This document shows positions 18,640-27,282 of a DNA stretch of 64,000 nt, one piece after another; position 1 is the first letter of the stretch; each line of letters starts with the position of its first letter. The position numbers and the translations under genes were made by a program. The notes beneath the pieces are model-generated. The model was not told where the DNA came from. It worked only from the letters and a program-made list of their open reading frames with translations, and made no database searches. Source of the DNA: an uncultured Eubacteriales bacterium (GTDB taxonomy: Bacteria > Bacillota > Clostridia > Oscillospirales > Acutalibacteraceae); contig CAKTEU010000010.1 in NCBI GenBank assembly GCA_934552855.1, positions 1 through 64,000 of the forward strand. Direction: 5' to 3'.

Positions 18640-19287
18640 ATGCTGCCGATTCTTATCAGAGGAATAATCATATATATAATTGTTATCGCAAGCGTGAGGC
18701 TGATGGGCAAGCGGCAAATCGGCGAACTTCAGCCGGAGGAGCTTGTTATCACAATTCTTCTTTCGGACATTGCTTCAATGCCGCTTCAAAACAGCAACAC
18801 TCCGCTCATTCAATCGGTTGCCGCAATTTTTCTTTTGATTGCGCTTGAGGTTATAACTTCGTGCCTTTCGCTCAAGTTCAGGCCGTTCAGAACGCTGCTT
18901 CAAGGGCATTCCGTAATGATTGTTAAAAACGGGGAAATTATTCAAAAAAGCATGAAGCAAATACGCTACAGCGTTGACGACGTTATTGAAGCTCTCCGAC
19001 TCAAAGACGTTTTTGACATTGAAAAAGTCAACTTTGCTTATGTTGAAACCAACGGATCGTTGAGCGTGCTTTTAAAAGACGATGAAAACGAACCCAAAGA
19101 ACTGCCCTGCCTTGTTATAAGCGACGGAAAAATTATTGAGCGTGAATTTGATATCTGCGACCTTACAAAAGAAAAGCTTCTGAGCCTTCTCAAAGCAAAA
19201 AAACTTTCACCGTCAAATATTTTGCTGATGACATATTCAAAAGACGGAAGCACAAATATCGTTGTCAAAAAGGAGGCAGAAGCATGA
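18640..19287 (+). CDS. DUF421 (YetF-type) membrane protein
   Basis: The 215-residue protein has three N-terminal membrane segments, with the conserved SVRLMGKRQIGELQPEELVITILLSDIAS core. A soluble alpha/beta domain follows, with PCLVISDGKIIE and LLSLLKAKKLSPSNI motifs. B. subtilis has several paralogues (YetF, YdfS, YrbG), some linked to spores. The frame opens at 18592 but the ATG at 18640 follows GAGGTGAAAAAA. It overlaps the DUF4363 gene by 4 bases. The molecular role is unknown. Confidence 0.9.
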   Translation: MLPILIRGIIIYIIVIASVRLMGKRQIGELQPEELVITILLSDIASMPLQNSNTPLIQSVAAIFLLIALEVITSCLSLKFRPFRTLLQGHSVMIVKNGEIIQKSMKQIRYSVDDVIEALRLKDVFDIEKVNFAYVETNGSLSVLLKDDENEPKELPCLVISDGKIIEREFDICDLTKEKLLSLLKAKKLSPSNILLMTYSKDGSTNIVVKKEAEA

Positions 19288-19664
19288 AACGGTTTTTCCT
19301 TGCGCTTTTGCTTTTAATTTTTTGTTTTTCAATTGCGATTTACGGCTTTCACTGCCTTGAAAAAAGCAGCTTTCAGCTTATTGAAATGCTTGAAAAAGCC
19401 GGCAACATGATTTTTGAAGGAGAAACAAAAAAAGCCGAAAATGCACTCAGGGACATTGAAAAAGCATGGGAAAAAAATCGCCTTGCATTCAATGTTTTTC
19501 TTGATCACACAACGCTTGACACACTGGATTCTTCACTGCCCGCTCTTTTTGAAATTTTAAAATCCGGCAGCGAAGAACAGGCTTTTGAAGAAATACAAAA
19601 GAGCATTGCGGTTCTGAAAGATATTGTTGAAGAACAAAAAATAAATATCGGCAATATATTGTAA
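19284..19664 (+). CDS. DUF4363 membrane-anchored protein
   Basis: A 126-residue protein with one N-terminal membrane helix (about 4-23) and an extracytoplasmic all-helical remainder rich in Glu and Lys. DUF4363 genes often follow DUF421 genes, and the 4-base ATGA overlap here indicates co-translation. The two products may form a complex; this is inferred from the pairing. No catalytic motif is visible. Confidence 0.8.
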   Translation: MKRFFLALLLLIFCFSIAIYGFHCLEKSSFQLIEMLEKAGNMIFEGETKKAENALRDIEKAWEKNRLAFNVFLDHTTLDTLDSSLPALFEILKSGSEEQAFEEIQKSIAVLKDIVEEQKINIGNIL

Positions 19665-19687
19665 TCATCAAGAAATAATGATATAAT
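19659..19687 (+). promoter_or_regulatory. Sigma-A promoter for the NfeD-SPFH operon
   Basis: TTGTAA (19659-19664) and TATAAT (19682-19687) with a 17-base spacer. The -35 overlaps the stop of the DUF4363 gene. The leader to the NfeD start is about 65 bases. Confidence 0.75.
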
Positions 19688-19758
19688 AGGATAAACCGGC
19701 GGGAATACAGCTCTTTTGCGGCCTAATCTCTTCGGTTATTTTAAAAGGAGGTAGATCG

Positions 19759-20193
19759 ATGGATAATCTGCTGATAATGTGGATCGTACTTACGGTTGTT
19801 TTTGCTGTTATTGAAGCTTTGACGCTTCAAATCGTCACGGTTTGGTTTGCGGTCGGCTCAATCGGGGCAATCATTGCAAACGTTGTTCATGCTTCGCCGC
19901 TTGTTCAACTTATTGTGTTTGTTGCGCTTTCGATCCTCACGCTTGTTATCGCACGGCCATATCTTAAAAAACTCGCAAAAACAAATGCTCAGCCGACAAA
20001 CGCCGACGCTTGCATCGGAAAACAGGCAGTGGTTACCGAAGAGATCAACAACACGCTCGGAAAAGGTCAGGCAAAAATCCGCGGCGTAATCTGGACTGCA
20101 AGAAGCAGCGAAGAAAACACAATCATCAAAGAGGGCGAAATGGTTACGGTTACAGCCATTGAGGGCGTTAAGCTGATTGTTAAACCGAACTGA
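19759..20193 (+). CDS. NfeD-family membrane protein (short, OB-fold)
   Basis: The 144-residue protein has two or three hydrophobic helices (about 5-75) and a C-terminal OB-fold domain (about 80-144: CIGKQAVVTEEIN, GQAKIRGVIWTARS, VTVTAIEGVKLIV). Short NfeD proteins lack the serine protease domain. They pair with flotillin or stomatin-like SPFH proteins, as here, and are thought to support membrane microdomains. Strong AAAAGGAGGTAGATCG site. Confidence 0.92.
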   Translation: MDNLLIMWIVLTVVFAVIEALTLQIVTVWFAVGSIGAIIANVVHASPLVQLIVFVALSILTLVIARPYLKKLAKTNAQPTNADACIGKQAVVTEEINNTLGKGQAKIRGVIWTARSSEENTIIKEGEMVTVTAIEGVKLIVKPN

Positions 20194-20230
20194 ACCGTTT
20201 TCCCAACACTTAAACTTTGGAGGTATTAAA

Positions 20231-21157
20231 ATGGGTCCGTTAATTTATGTAATCGTAGCAATTATTCTTTTGGCACTTATTATACTTGTTGCAAACATCA
20301 AAATCGTTCCCCAGTCTAAGGCATATGTAATTGAAAGACTCGGCACCTACAGCACAACATGGCAGACCGGCCTTCACGTTAAAATTCCCGTTTTTGAACG
20401 TGTTGCAAAAATCGTTTCGCTCAAAGAGCAGGTTGTTGACTTCAAGCCTCAGCCGGTTATTACAAAAGACAATGTAACCATGCAGATTGACACGGTTGTT
20501 TTTTATCAAATCACCGATCCGAAGCTTTATACTTACGGCGTTGAAAGTCCGCTTTCCGCAATTGAAAACCTTACCGCAACAACGCTTCGTAACATCATCG
20601 GCGAACTTGAACTTGACCATACGCTCACATCACGTGACACAATCAACGCAAAAATCAGAGGTATTCTTGACGAGGCAACCGATCCTTGGGGAATCAAGGT
20701 TAACCGTGTTGAACTCAAGAACATTCTTCCTCCCCGTGAAATTCAGGATGCAATGGAAAAACAGATGAAAGCCGAACGTGAACGCCGTGAAGCAATTCTT
20801 CGTGCCGAAGGCGACAAGGAAAGTAAGGTTCTTGTTGCTCAGGGACAGAAGGAAGCAAAAATCCTTGCCGCTCAGGCAGACAAAGAAGCCGCAATTCTTC
20901 AGGCTGATGCCGTTCGTGAAAAGAAAATTCGCGAAGCCGAAGGTGAAGCGCAGGCAATCATTGCAATTCAAAGAGCCGAAGCGCAAGGTATTTCACTCAT
21001 TAACGAAGCAAACCCGTCACAGGCGGTTGTTGCCCTTCGTTCGCTTGAAGCACTTCAAAAAGTTGCCGACGGTCAAGCAACAAAAATTATCATTCCTTCG
21101 GAAATCCAGTCTGTTGCCGGACTTGCAACCGGAATCAAGGAACTTGTTAAAGAATAA
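20231..21157 (+). CDS. SPFH/Band 7 stomatin-like membrane protein (QmcA/YbbK type)
   Basis: A 308-residue protein with an N-terminal membrane helix (3-22) and an SPFH domain with VPQSKAYVIERLGTY, VVDFKPQPVITKDNV and ITDPKLYTYGVESP. A long charged coiled coil follows (EKQMKAERERREAIL, repeated Ala/Glu/Lys). Such proteins oligomerise and scaffold membrane domains, often protecting or regulating proteases. The frame opens at 20177, but ATG 20231 follows GGAGGTATTAAA. It is the second gene after NfeD. Confidence 0.93.
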   Translation: MGPLIYVIVAIILLALIILVANIKIVPQSKAYVIERLGTYSTTWQTGLHVKIPVFERVAKIVSLKEQVVDFKPQPVITKDNVTMQIDTVVFYQITDPKLYTYGVESPLSAIENLTATTLRNIIGELELDHTLTSRDTINAKIRGILDEATDPWGIKVNRVELKNILPPREIQDAMEKQMKAERERREAILRAEGDKESKVLVAQGQKEAKILAAQADKEAAILQADAVREKKIREAEGEAQAIIAIQRAEAQGISLINEANPSQAVVALRSLEALQKVADGQATKIIIPSEIQSVAGLATGIKELVKE

Positions 21158-21170
21158 TCATATTCATAAA

Positions 21171-21212
21171 AAATATCTGCCGCAAAGCCATGATTGCGGC
21201 AGATATTTTTTT
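21171..21212. terminator. Bidirectional terminator between the SPFH gene and spo0A
   Basis: ATATCTGCCGCAA and TTGCGGCAGATAT form a 13-bp stem with an 8-base loop. A run of T follows on the plus strand and, through the A run on the other side, on the minus strand. It can end both convergent transcripts. Confidence 0.9.
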
Positions 21213-21987
21213 ACACAGCATTCATACCGAGGCGCAGCTTATCGCTGATCATTGCAATAAATTCGGAATTTGTAGGCTTTCCCCTGCTGTTTTGAATTGT
21301 GTAGCCGAAATATGAGCTGAGCACATCAACATCGCCTCTGTCCCACGCAACTTCGATTGCGTGACGAATTGCCCTTTCAACCCTTGAAGAGGTTGTATTG
21401 TTTTGTTTTGCAACTGTCGGATACAATATTTTTGTCACGGCGTGCATAAGTTCCGGATCGTTGACCGTCAGCATTATCGCCTGGCGCAAATACTGATATC
21501 CTTTGATATGAGCGGGAACACCGATTTGACGCATGATATCCGAAATAACGATTTCAAGTTCTTTTTTGTCTTCCAAGGAAAGCACTGTTGCATTTTTGCT
21601 TTTTCTGCTGTTCCAATTAACCATTTTTATAATTCGATCCGCAACAACGGAATATTCAACCGGTTTCAAAAAATAGTAATCGGCACCCGCAGCAAGAATT
21701 TCTTCTTCAAAATTCGGGTTTTCAACCGAAGAAAGAATGAATGTTAACGTTCCGTTTTCTTTGAGTTTTTCGCCGAAGTTTTCAAGAACACCCAGTGCGT
21801 CAATACCTGACATGAATGCATCCATTACAATCGCATCCGGTTTTTCTTTCAGTGCCTCGTCAACAAGTTTTTTTCCGTCTTTTTCAATAAACCTTACGTC
21901 GCAGCCTTTTAACTTCAGAGCCTTTGAACAAAGTTCCATTGAGCTATTACTTTCTCCTGTAATAATCACGTTTGTTTTCTTCGACAT
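21211..21987 (-). CDS. spo0A: Spo0A, master regulator of sporulation
   Basis: A 258-residue response regulator. The receiver (1-120) keeps the phospho-acceptor Asp56 (IVMDAFM), Ser86 at the switch Thr/Ser position and Lys108 (FLKP). The Spo0A-specific DNA-binding domain (about 145-258) is well conserved: IGVPAHIKGYQYLR, SSRVERAIRHAIEVAW and GYTIQNSRGKPTNSEFIAM. The metal-binding acidic pair, Asp10-Asp11 in B. subtilis, is replaced by Gly11-Glu12 in TGES, so one acidic ligand is missing. It follows spoIVB, the classical order. A 0A box and promoter lie upstream, suggesting autoregulation. Confidence 0.96.
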   Translation of the reverse strand: MSKKTNVIITGESNSSMELCSKALKLKGCDVRFIEKDGKKLVDEALKEKPDAIVMDAFMSGIDALGVLENFGEKLKENGTLTFILSSVENPNFEEEILAAGADYYFLKPVEYSVVADRIIKMVNWNSRKSKNATVLSLEDKKELEIVISDIMRQIGVPAHIKGYQYLRQAIMLTVNDPELMHAVTKILYPTVAKQNNTTSSRVERAIRHAIEVAWDRGDVDVLSSYFGYTIQNSRGKPTNSEFIAMISDKLRLGMNAV

Positions 21988-22036
21988 TGGTAAAAAGCCA
22001 TCCTTTCAAAAATATATAATTGCCTTTCACACACGA

Positions 22037-22065
22037 ATAATATCACAACAAATGTAATTATGCAA
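22037..22065 (-). promoter_or_regulatory. Probable vegetative promoter of spo0A
   Basis: On the minus strand TTGCAT (22060-22065) and TATTAT (22037-22042) are 17 bases apart. The -35 is a poor match, as expected for an activator-dependent promoter. Confidence 0.55.
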
Positions 22066-22074
22066 GGTGAAATT

Positions 22075-22081
22075 TGTCGAA
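22075..22081. promoter_or_regulatory. 0A box upstream of spo0A
   Basis: TGTCGAA on the plus strand, within TTTGTCGAAA, exactly matches the consensus Spo0A-phosphate binding site. Its near edge is 9 bases upstream of the proposed -35 of spo0A, a position suited to autoactivation. Confidence 0.7.
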
Positions 22082-22162
22082 ACATTAATTTTGTTATTTT
22101 TTTTTGCATTCAATGTAAGATTAAAAGGCGATTTTGACGTTTTAAGCACCATCGCAAAAAAT

Positions 22163-23392
22163 TCATGATGCTTTTTGAAATTTCTCTTTCAAAACCTCAT
22201 CGCACTTTTCAATCATATTTTCCGCAAATATTGCATAGCCCTTGTCCGGCTCATTGATGAAAACATGAGTCACCGCACCGACAAGCATTTTATTTTGAAT
22301 AATCGGACTTCCGCTCATTCCCTGAACGATTCCCCCGGTTTTTTCAAGGAGCTTTTCATCGGTAATTTTTATTATCATGTTTCTGTTTTGAGCGTCATCA
22401 ATATATATTTTTTCAATTTCAATGTCATAATACCGAGGTCCGGTTTCGTCAACGGTTGATATTATCCGAGCCTTTCCGGTTTTAACCTCGCTTTTGACGG
22501 CAACGGGTATTTCGTCATCAATCGGTGAATTGTTTTTGATTGTTCCAAGCAAACCGAAAACGCCGGAAGGCGTGTTTCCGAAAAGTTCACCGAAAGCGTC
22601 GCCGGAAAAGCTTCCGCAAAGTTCACCGGCTTCACCGCTTTGTCCCTTATGACAACCGCTTATCTCCGCTTCAACAATATCACCTTCGGAAAGCGGAAGA
22701 ATCTCGCCGGTGTCAACATCGCAAACCGCATGACCGAGGCCGCCGTATGCACCCGTTGATTTTTCATAAAATGTCATTGTTCCGATTCCGGCGGCACTGT
22801 CTCTTATCCAAAGTCCGCCGACAAACTTTCCCTGAGCTGAGGAGTACGCCGCAGTAAAAAGCGTTTCAAAGCTTTGTCCGTTACGAACAAAAGCAATTTT
22901 TATTGCATTGCCTTCGCTTTCTTTTATCATATCCGCAACCTGAGTATGATCGTTAACCGACTTTCCGTTTATTGCGATAATTATGTCGCCTTTAACGATT
23001 CCGGCATCTTTTGCCGGATATTTTGCCCCTGACGGCGTATCTATTATATCGGTTGAAATTACAACAACGCCCCTTGTATAAAGTCTGAGACCGAAAATTT
23101 CACCCGAGGGCACAACATATCTCCGCCTTTGAACTTTTACACGGGAGTTTTTGACCGGGATTGCCTTGAAAAGATTGACTTTGACATCAATCACGCCTTC
23201 ACCGCTGTTTTTAAAGGTTTGCGTCCTGTTATCCTGCGGATCAAGCGAATAAATCAATTTGAGTTTCATCCCATCAAAATTCAGGGTGCTTATTTCATCC
23301 GGAATTGAAAAAAATCCGAAAATCAAAAGCGACAACAAAGAAACAACCGTACCAATCAAAACAATACGCAAAATTTTTACTGTTTTTACCAT
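22163..23392 (-). CDS. spoIVB: SpoIVB, S55-family sporulation signalling protease
   Basis: A forespore-secreted serine peptidase that in B. subtilis triggers sigma-K activation by cleaving SpoIVFA. The 409-residue protein has an N-terminal membrane anchor (about 7-28) and a PDZ domain (about 120-200: DAGIVKGDIIIAINGKSV). The S55 domain follows with the likely catalytic His in GGLGHAVCDVDTG and the catalytic Ser in QGMSGSPIIQ. GGAGGTGAAAAA precedes the ATG. It sits directly upstream of spo0A. Confidence 0.95.
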   Translation of the reverse strand: MVKTVKILRIVLIGTVVSLLSLLIFGFFSIPDEISTLNFDGMKLKLIYSLDPQDNRTQTFKNSGEGVIDVKVNLFKAIPVKNSRVKVQRRRYVVPSGEIFGLRLYTRGVVVISTDIIDTPSGAKYPAKDAGIVKGDIIIAINGKSVNDHTQVADMIKESEGNAIKIAFVRNGQSFETLFTAAYSSAQGKFVGGLWIRDSAAGIGTMTFYEKSTGAYGGLGHAVCDVDTGEILPLSEGDIVEAEISGCHKGQSGEAGELCGSFSGDAFGELFGNTPSGVFGLLGTIKNNSPIDDEIPVAVKSEVKTGKARIISTVDETGPRYYDIEIEKIYIDDAQNRNMIIKITDEKLLEKTGGIVQGMSGSPIIQNKMLVGAVTHVFINEPDKGYAIFAENMIEKCDEVLKEKFQKAS

Positions 23393-23479
23393 TTTTTCAC
23401 CTCCGTGCGGAATTTGACCGCAATAATAATTTGAACAAAAAAGGCGAACAATATAATCGGTAAATCAAGCCGAAAAAAA

Positions 23480-23520
23480 TAAAAAAGCCGCAAACCGCAA
23501 AAACAAACGGTTTGTGACTT
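23480..23520 (-). terminator. Intrinsic terminator after the S41-like gene
   Basis: On the minus strand a stem (CAAACCG with CGGTTTG, extended by GTC and GGC) is followed by TTTTTTATTTTTTT. It separates the ftsEX cluster from spoIVB. Confidence 0.8.
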
Positions 23521-23570
23521 TTTTTGAAAAAATTGAAAAAATAAACTTAAAGCATCTTATTTACTTCAAA

Positions 23571-24752
23571 TTATGACGACGGGGCAATCAGTGCCGCAGC
23601 ATCAAGGAATTGACTGTCCGATTCAAGTTTATTGGTTTTTGTTTTCGGTTTTGACTCATTATCGGGAACAAGTCCCGAACCGTTAAAAGTTTCGCTTTTA
23701 TAAGGCCGAATTATTCCGACCGAAAGCAAAACGGCATTTCCGTCGGTGAGTTTAAAAACCTTCGGAACAAGTCCGCTTCCCTTGGTTTTTGTTCCAACAA
23801 GCCTTGCCTTTGAAAAATCTCTCATGTTGCAGGCAAAAAGTTCCGCCGCCGCTGCGGTTTTTTCGTTGACAAGAACAGCTATTGAAAGGCTGACTTCACC
23901 GGCGGTTGTTGAATAATTTTCAATAACATTGCCCTTTGAATCAACAATAGATGCGGCGGGAAAAGAAGAATCGTTCACCGGAACAAAAACGTCAAGTGTT
24001 TCAATTGCGTTTTCATAGTTTGTGCTTGAGTTTCCCCTAACATCAATAACAAGAGCGGAAACCTTTGAATCAACAAGCGACTGAACCGCAGACCTGACGC
24101 TGCTTGCCGTTGAGGAATAAAAATCGGTAATTCTTATGTATCCGATATTATTATAGGTTTTTGAAATCACCGACTGTGCTTCATAGCCTTTGACGATATT
24201 TACGGTTTTTTCTTCACCGTTCCGGTTATATGTAATATTGACCGAACTGAGTTTATCGCCCTCAAGTTTTGAGGAAAGCTCATTATAATTGTTTGCGTCA
24301 AGCATAATTCCGTCAAAAGCGATTATGATATCACCCGCCTTAAGCCCTGCACTTTTTGCCGGTGAATCGTTCAAAACCTCGGTGACTTCAATTCGGCTGT
24401 TTGCGGTTCTTTCGCTTTCAATTCCGATTCCGTACATATTACCCTGAATTTCGGAAATATACTCGGCATATTCGCCGGCATTCATAAATTTTGAATACGG
24501 GTCTTTAAGCCCGGCAACATAGCCGCCGGCAAGTGCCGATTTCAGGCTTTCTTCATCGCTTGAAGAATAGTAATTATTTTTTATTATTCCGTCAAGTTCG
24601 TCAAGAATCGCATAGCGTTCAAGTTTTTCCGGAAGTCCTTTCAAAATGTTGTTATATTCCTTATTAACAACATTCATCGTTACTGCGCTTGAAACCGCAA
24701 CGGCAAGAACAAGAACGCCGATGAAAAGGCCGAGAGAAACTTTTTTGTTCAT
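23571..24752 (-). CDS. S41 (C-terminal processing peptidase)-like protein with lost catalytic residues
   Basis: A 393-residue protein with an N-terminal membrane anchor, a CtpA-type N-terminal helical region, a PDZ domain (about 110-195: NDSPAKSAGLKAGDIIIAFDG) and an S41 core. In active enzymes the core has a Ser-Ala-Ser-Glu nucleophile segment and a Gly-Lys-Gly catalytic Lys. Here the aligned segment is VNEKTAAAAELF, with Ala303 at the Ser position, and TKTKGSGLV, with Ser326 at the Lys position. DLRGNPGG is also altered to DVRGNSST. The frame is intact and the PDZ well kept, so this looks like a functional pseudoprotease rather than a decayed gene. It is the last gene after ftsE, ftsX and the M23 hydrolase. 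Confidence 0.85.
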   Translation of the reverse strand: MNKKVSLGLFIGVLVLAVAVSSAVTMNVVNKEYNNILKGLPEKLERYAILDELDGIIKNNYYSSSDEESLKSALAGGYVAGLKDPYSKFMNAGEYAEYISEIQGNMYGIGIESERTANSRIEVTEVLNDSPAKSAGLKAGDIIIAFDGIMLDANNYNELSSKLEGDKLSSVNITYNRNGEEKTVNIVKGYEAQSVISKTYNNIGYIRITDFYSSTASSVRSAVQSLVDSKVSALVIDVRGNSSTNYENAIETLDVFVPVNDSSFPAASIVDSKGNVIENYSTTAGEVSLSIAVLVNEKTAAAAELFACNMRDFSKARLVGTKTKGSGLVPKVFKLTDGNAVLLSVGIIRPYKSETFNGSGLVPDNESKPKTKTNKLESDSQFLDAAALIAPSS

Positions 24753-24776
24753 TACGCATCCCCTTTGCTATATTAT

Positions 24777-24857
24777 CCAAAAAAGGACAGCAATGAAGGG
24801 TGAGTTTAAGGCTGTTAATTTCCTTGCCGAGACACCCTAACGCCGTCCCTTTTATAA
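24777..24857 (-). terminator. Possible terminator or attenuator between the M23 hydrolase and S41-like genes
   Basis: On the minus strand an outer stem (AAAAGGGAC with GTCCTTTTTT) encloses an inner AGGGTG-CACCCT pair across about 75 bases, ending in a T run. The large loop makes it a leaky or conditional element rather than a simple terminator. Confidence 0.45.
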
Positions 24858-24864
24858 ATTCAAA

Positions 24865-26268
24865 TTATGGCATTGAAACATAATTTGCCGGGTTTTGTTT
24901 TTCACCGTTATAACGAATTTCAAAGTGGAGATGCGGTCCGGTTGAGTTACCGGTGCTTCCGACATTTGCAATATGCTGACCTTTTGAAACGGTCTGTCCG
25001 GTTTGAACAACAAGTTCGGAGCAGTGACCGTATACGGTTGAAAAACCGTCGCCATGGTCAATAACCACATAACGTCCGTATCCGGTTGTTCCCCAAACAG
25101 CGGCAATTACCGTGCCGGCACGTGAAGCATAAATCGGCTTTCCGTAAACTCCGCTTGCCGAAATATCAAGTCCGCCGTGGAAACTCCAGCCCGAAATTGA
25201 CGCACTTCTGTTTCCGTAAGGACTGCTGATATAACAAGAGATATTGCCGAGCGGCCACGCCCAACTGTCATTTGACTGATAGATTTTTCCGCTTGAGCCG
25301 CCGGAAGAATTTCCGCCGCCCGAAGAAGACGTTGTTGCGGCCGGGTCATTGTTTGAAGCGTGGAGCGTTGTGCGTTCCTCGGTTGTTGCAACGGTTGTTG
25401 CCTGATAACTTTTGATAAGGTTTTCAATTTCCTTATCGGCTGCGGCACGCTCCGATTCAAGGTTTTTGATATAGTTTTCATATACCGCACTGCTTTTATC
25501 AAGCTGAGCAATATATTCTTCAACTTCAGCGTAATCGCTTTCAAGCTCCTTAACTGCGCTTTCATATTCGTTTTGAGTTGTTTTGAGCTCGTTCTTTCTC
25601 GTAATGCGTTCGTTCTTGTTTTCGGTCACAGCTTTTTGCTTTTCATCAAGTTTGGTTTGCTTTTTTTCAAGGGTTGTTTTTGTTTTTTTGAGCGTTGCAA
25701 CCTCTTTTTTGAACTTATCAATAACCTTTTTGTCGTTTTCGCTCATGCGTTTCATCATTTCAAGCCTTGTTAAAAACGAAGCGAGGCTGTCGGAACCCAT
25801 GAGAATTTTAAGGTTTGATTCATCGCCGGTAATATATGCGGCACGAATTTTTTGAGAAAGCTGATTTTTCGAAGCTTTGATGCTGTTTGTTGTTGTTGTA
25901 ATCTGCTGATTTGCAAGAGCAATCTCATCGGTAATAACATCAATTTCGGTATTGAGCTGTTTGAGTTCCTTGTCAAGCGCTTCAATTTCGCTGTCAAGCG
26001 TTTCAATTTGAGATTTGAGATTGGTTGCTTTTTTTTCGTTGACCGAAATCTGAGTTTCAAGAGCGTTAAGATATTCCTGCTGAGATTCCTTTTTATCTTT
26101 CAGGCTTGAAAGCTTGCTCTTATTATCTTTAATTTCCTGATCAATTTTTGCAAGTTCCGCTTCAAGTTCCTGCCTTGTTGCGGCGTGGGCAACAGGCGCA
26201 GGAGCAGAGAACAAAACCGCACCGAAAAAAAGAACAATAGACATTATCAATGCAATTTTCTTCTTCAT
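24865..26268 (-). CDS. EnvC/PcsB-like M23 murein hydrolase with coiled coil
   Basis: A 467-residue secreted protein. A signal peptide (about 1-32, ending near AHA) precedes a long coiled coil (about 34-290) of Lys/Glu/Leu heptads, the region that binds FtsX in EnvC and PcsB. A Ser/Gly/Thr linker leads to a LytM domain (about 345-467). The zinc and catalytic residues are intact: HGGLD, VYGHC and GPHLHFE. Unlike E. coli EnvC it is therefore probably a hydrolase itself. ATG 26268 has GGAGG nine bases upstream, better than the TTG two codons earlier. It follows ftsX. Confidence 0.92.
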   Translation of the reverse strand: MKKKIALIMSIVLFFGAVLFSAPAPVAHAATRQELEAELAKIDQEIKDNKSKLSSLKDKKESQQEYLNALETQISVNEKKATNLKSQIETLDSEIEALDKELKQLNTEIDVITDEIALANQQITTTTNSIKASKNQLSQKIRAAYITGDESNLKILMGSDSLASFLTRLEMMKRMSENDKKVIDKFKKEVATLKKTKTTLEKKQTKLDEKQKAVTENKNERITRKNELKTTQNEYESAVKELESDYAEVEEYIAQLDKSSAVYENYIKNLESERAAADKEIENLIKSYQATTVATTEERTTLHASNNDPAATTSSSGGGNSSGGSSGKIYQSNDSWAWPLGNISCYISSPYGNRSASISGWSFHGGLDISASGVYGKPIYASRAGTVIAAVWGTTGYGRYVVIDHGDGFSTVYGHCSELVVQTGQTVSKGQHIANVGSTGNSTGPHLHFEIRYNGEKQNPANYVSMP

Positions 26269-26307
26269 GCTCAAATACCTCCTTTGCCGCAGCAGAAAGC
26301 TTTAAAA

Positions 26308-27282
26308 TCAGATATCATTAGCTTCGCTGCCTTCTTTTTTAAGATACTTCCTTATTGAAACAACGCTTCCGAATGAACCGAGAAGCATTCCGGAAACAAA
26401 ATATCCGATGATGAGGATATACCATGAATCCGAAAGAGAAATGACTGCGCTGCCGAAAAGCGAGAACAAAGAATTGAGCGCATCGCCTTCGGTAATTTCA
26501 ACAACATAAGTCAAAAGCATTGCAATAAAACCCGATATCAAGCCTATTGCGATTCCTTCAATCATGAAAGGCCAGCAGATGAAAACATTTGTTGCGCCGA
26601 CCGATTTCATAACCTGAATATCGACTTTTCTTGAAACCATTGTAATTTTTATCGTGTTTGCAATAATAAAAAGCGAAACCACAATAAGAATTGCAACAAT
26701 GATTACACAAATAAATGTTACAGATTTTTGAAGCGTTGAAATCTGCTTGATAATCTCTTGACTTTCACGAACAGATTCAACGTTTGAAACCGCTTTTATT
26801 GCGGCAAGAGTAGTCGAAAACTCCTCGATATTGCTGACTGTTATTCGATACGAATCGGGGAGCGGATTTTCAATCACGCCGTCAATCATTTCACGTTCAA
26901 CGCCAAATTCCGAAAGCTGTTCGTTAAATCCCTCTTCCTTTGAAACATACTGAACCTCGGTAACGTTAGGTATTGCTTTGAGATCGGCTTCAATTTGTTT
27001 TTTTGAAGCTTCGTCGATGCCTTCTTTAACAAAGGCAACAACAACGTTTTGCTTTTCAACATCGGAAACAAGCGTCCTCATGTTGAAAAGAAGAAGGAAC
27101 GAAACGCCGATGAGAAGCAAGCAGGCAGTCAAAACGCTTATTGAAGAAAGCGACATACTTCTGTTTGCAACAAGGTTTTTCAAGCCCATTTTTGTAAGGT
27201 ATGACGTATTAAGTCCGCCGGAAAAACGCGAGTGCTTCTTTTTCTTTTTTGCGGGGGCTTTTGTGTTCGGTTTATTCGCCAT
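26308..27282 (-). CDS. ftsX: Cell-division ABC transporter permease FtsX
   Basis: Membrane subunit of FtsEX, which transmits ATP hydrolysis by FtsE to an extracellular murein hydrolase. The 324-residue protein has a Lys-rich cytoplasmic N-terminus, a first helix at about 45-70, the extracellular domain (about 75-180) that contacts the hydrolase, and three further helices at about 185-320. ATG 27282 has AAAGGAGGTTG upstream and gives MANKPNTKAPAKKKKK. It overlaps the end of ftsE by 11 bases. Confidence 0.95.
   Translation of the reverse strand: MANKPNTKAPAKKKKKHSRFSGGLNTSYLTKMGLKNLVANRSMSLSSISVLTACLLLIGVSFLLLFNMRTLVSDVEKQNVVVAFVKEGIDEASKKQIEADLKAIPNVTEVQYVSKEEGFNEQLSEFGVEREMIDGVIENPLPDSYRITVSNIEEFSTTLAAIKAVSNVESVRESQEIIKQISTLQKSVTFICVIIVAILIVVSLFIIANTIKITMVSRKVDIQVMKSVGATNVFICWPFMIEGIAIGLISGFIAMLLTYVVEITEGDALNSLFSLFGSAVISLSDSWYILIIGYFVSGMLLGSFGSVVSIRKYLKKEGSEANDI

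Noticed and set aside
23571..24752. Calling the S41-like gene an active CtpA protease
   Set aside because: Both catalytic residues are substituted at the aligned positions, checked directly in the codons at 23844-23846 (Ala) and 23775-23777 (Ser).
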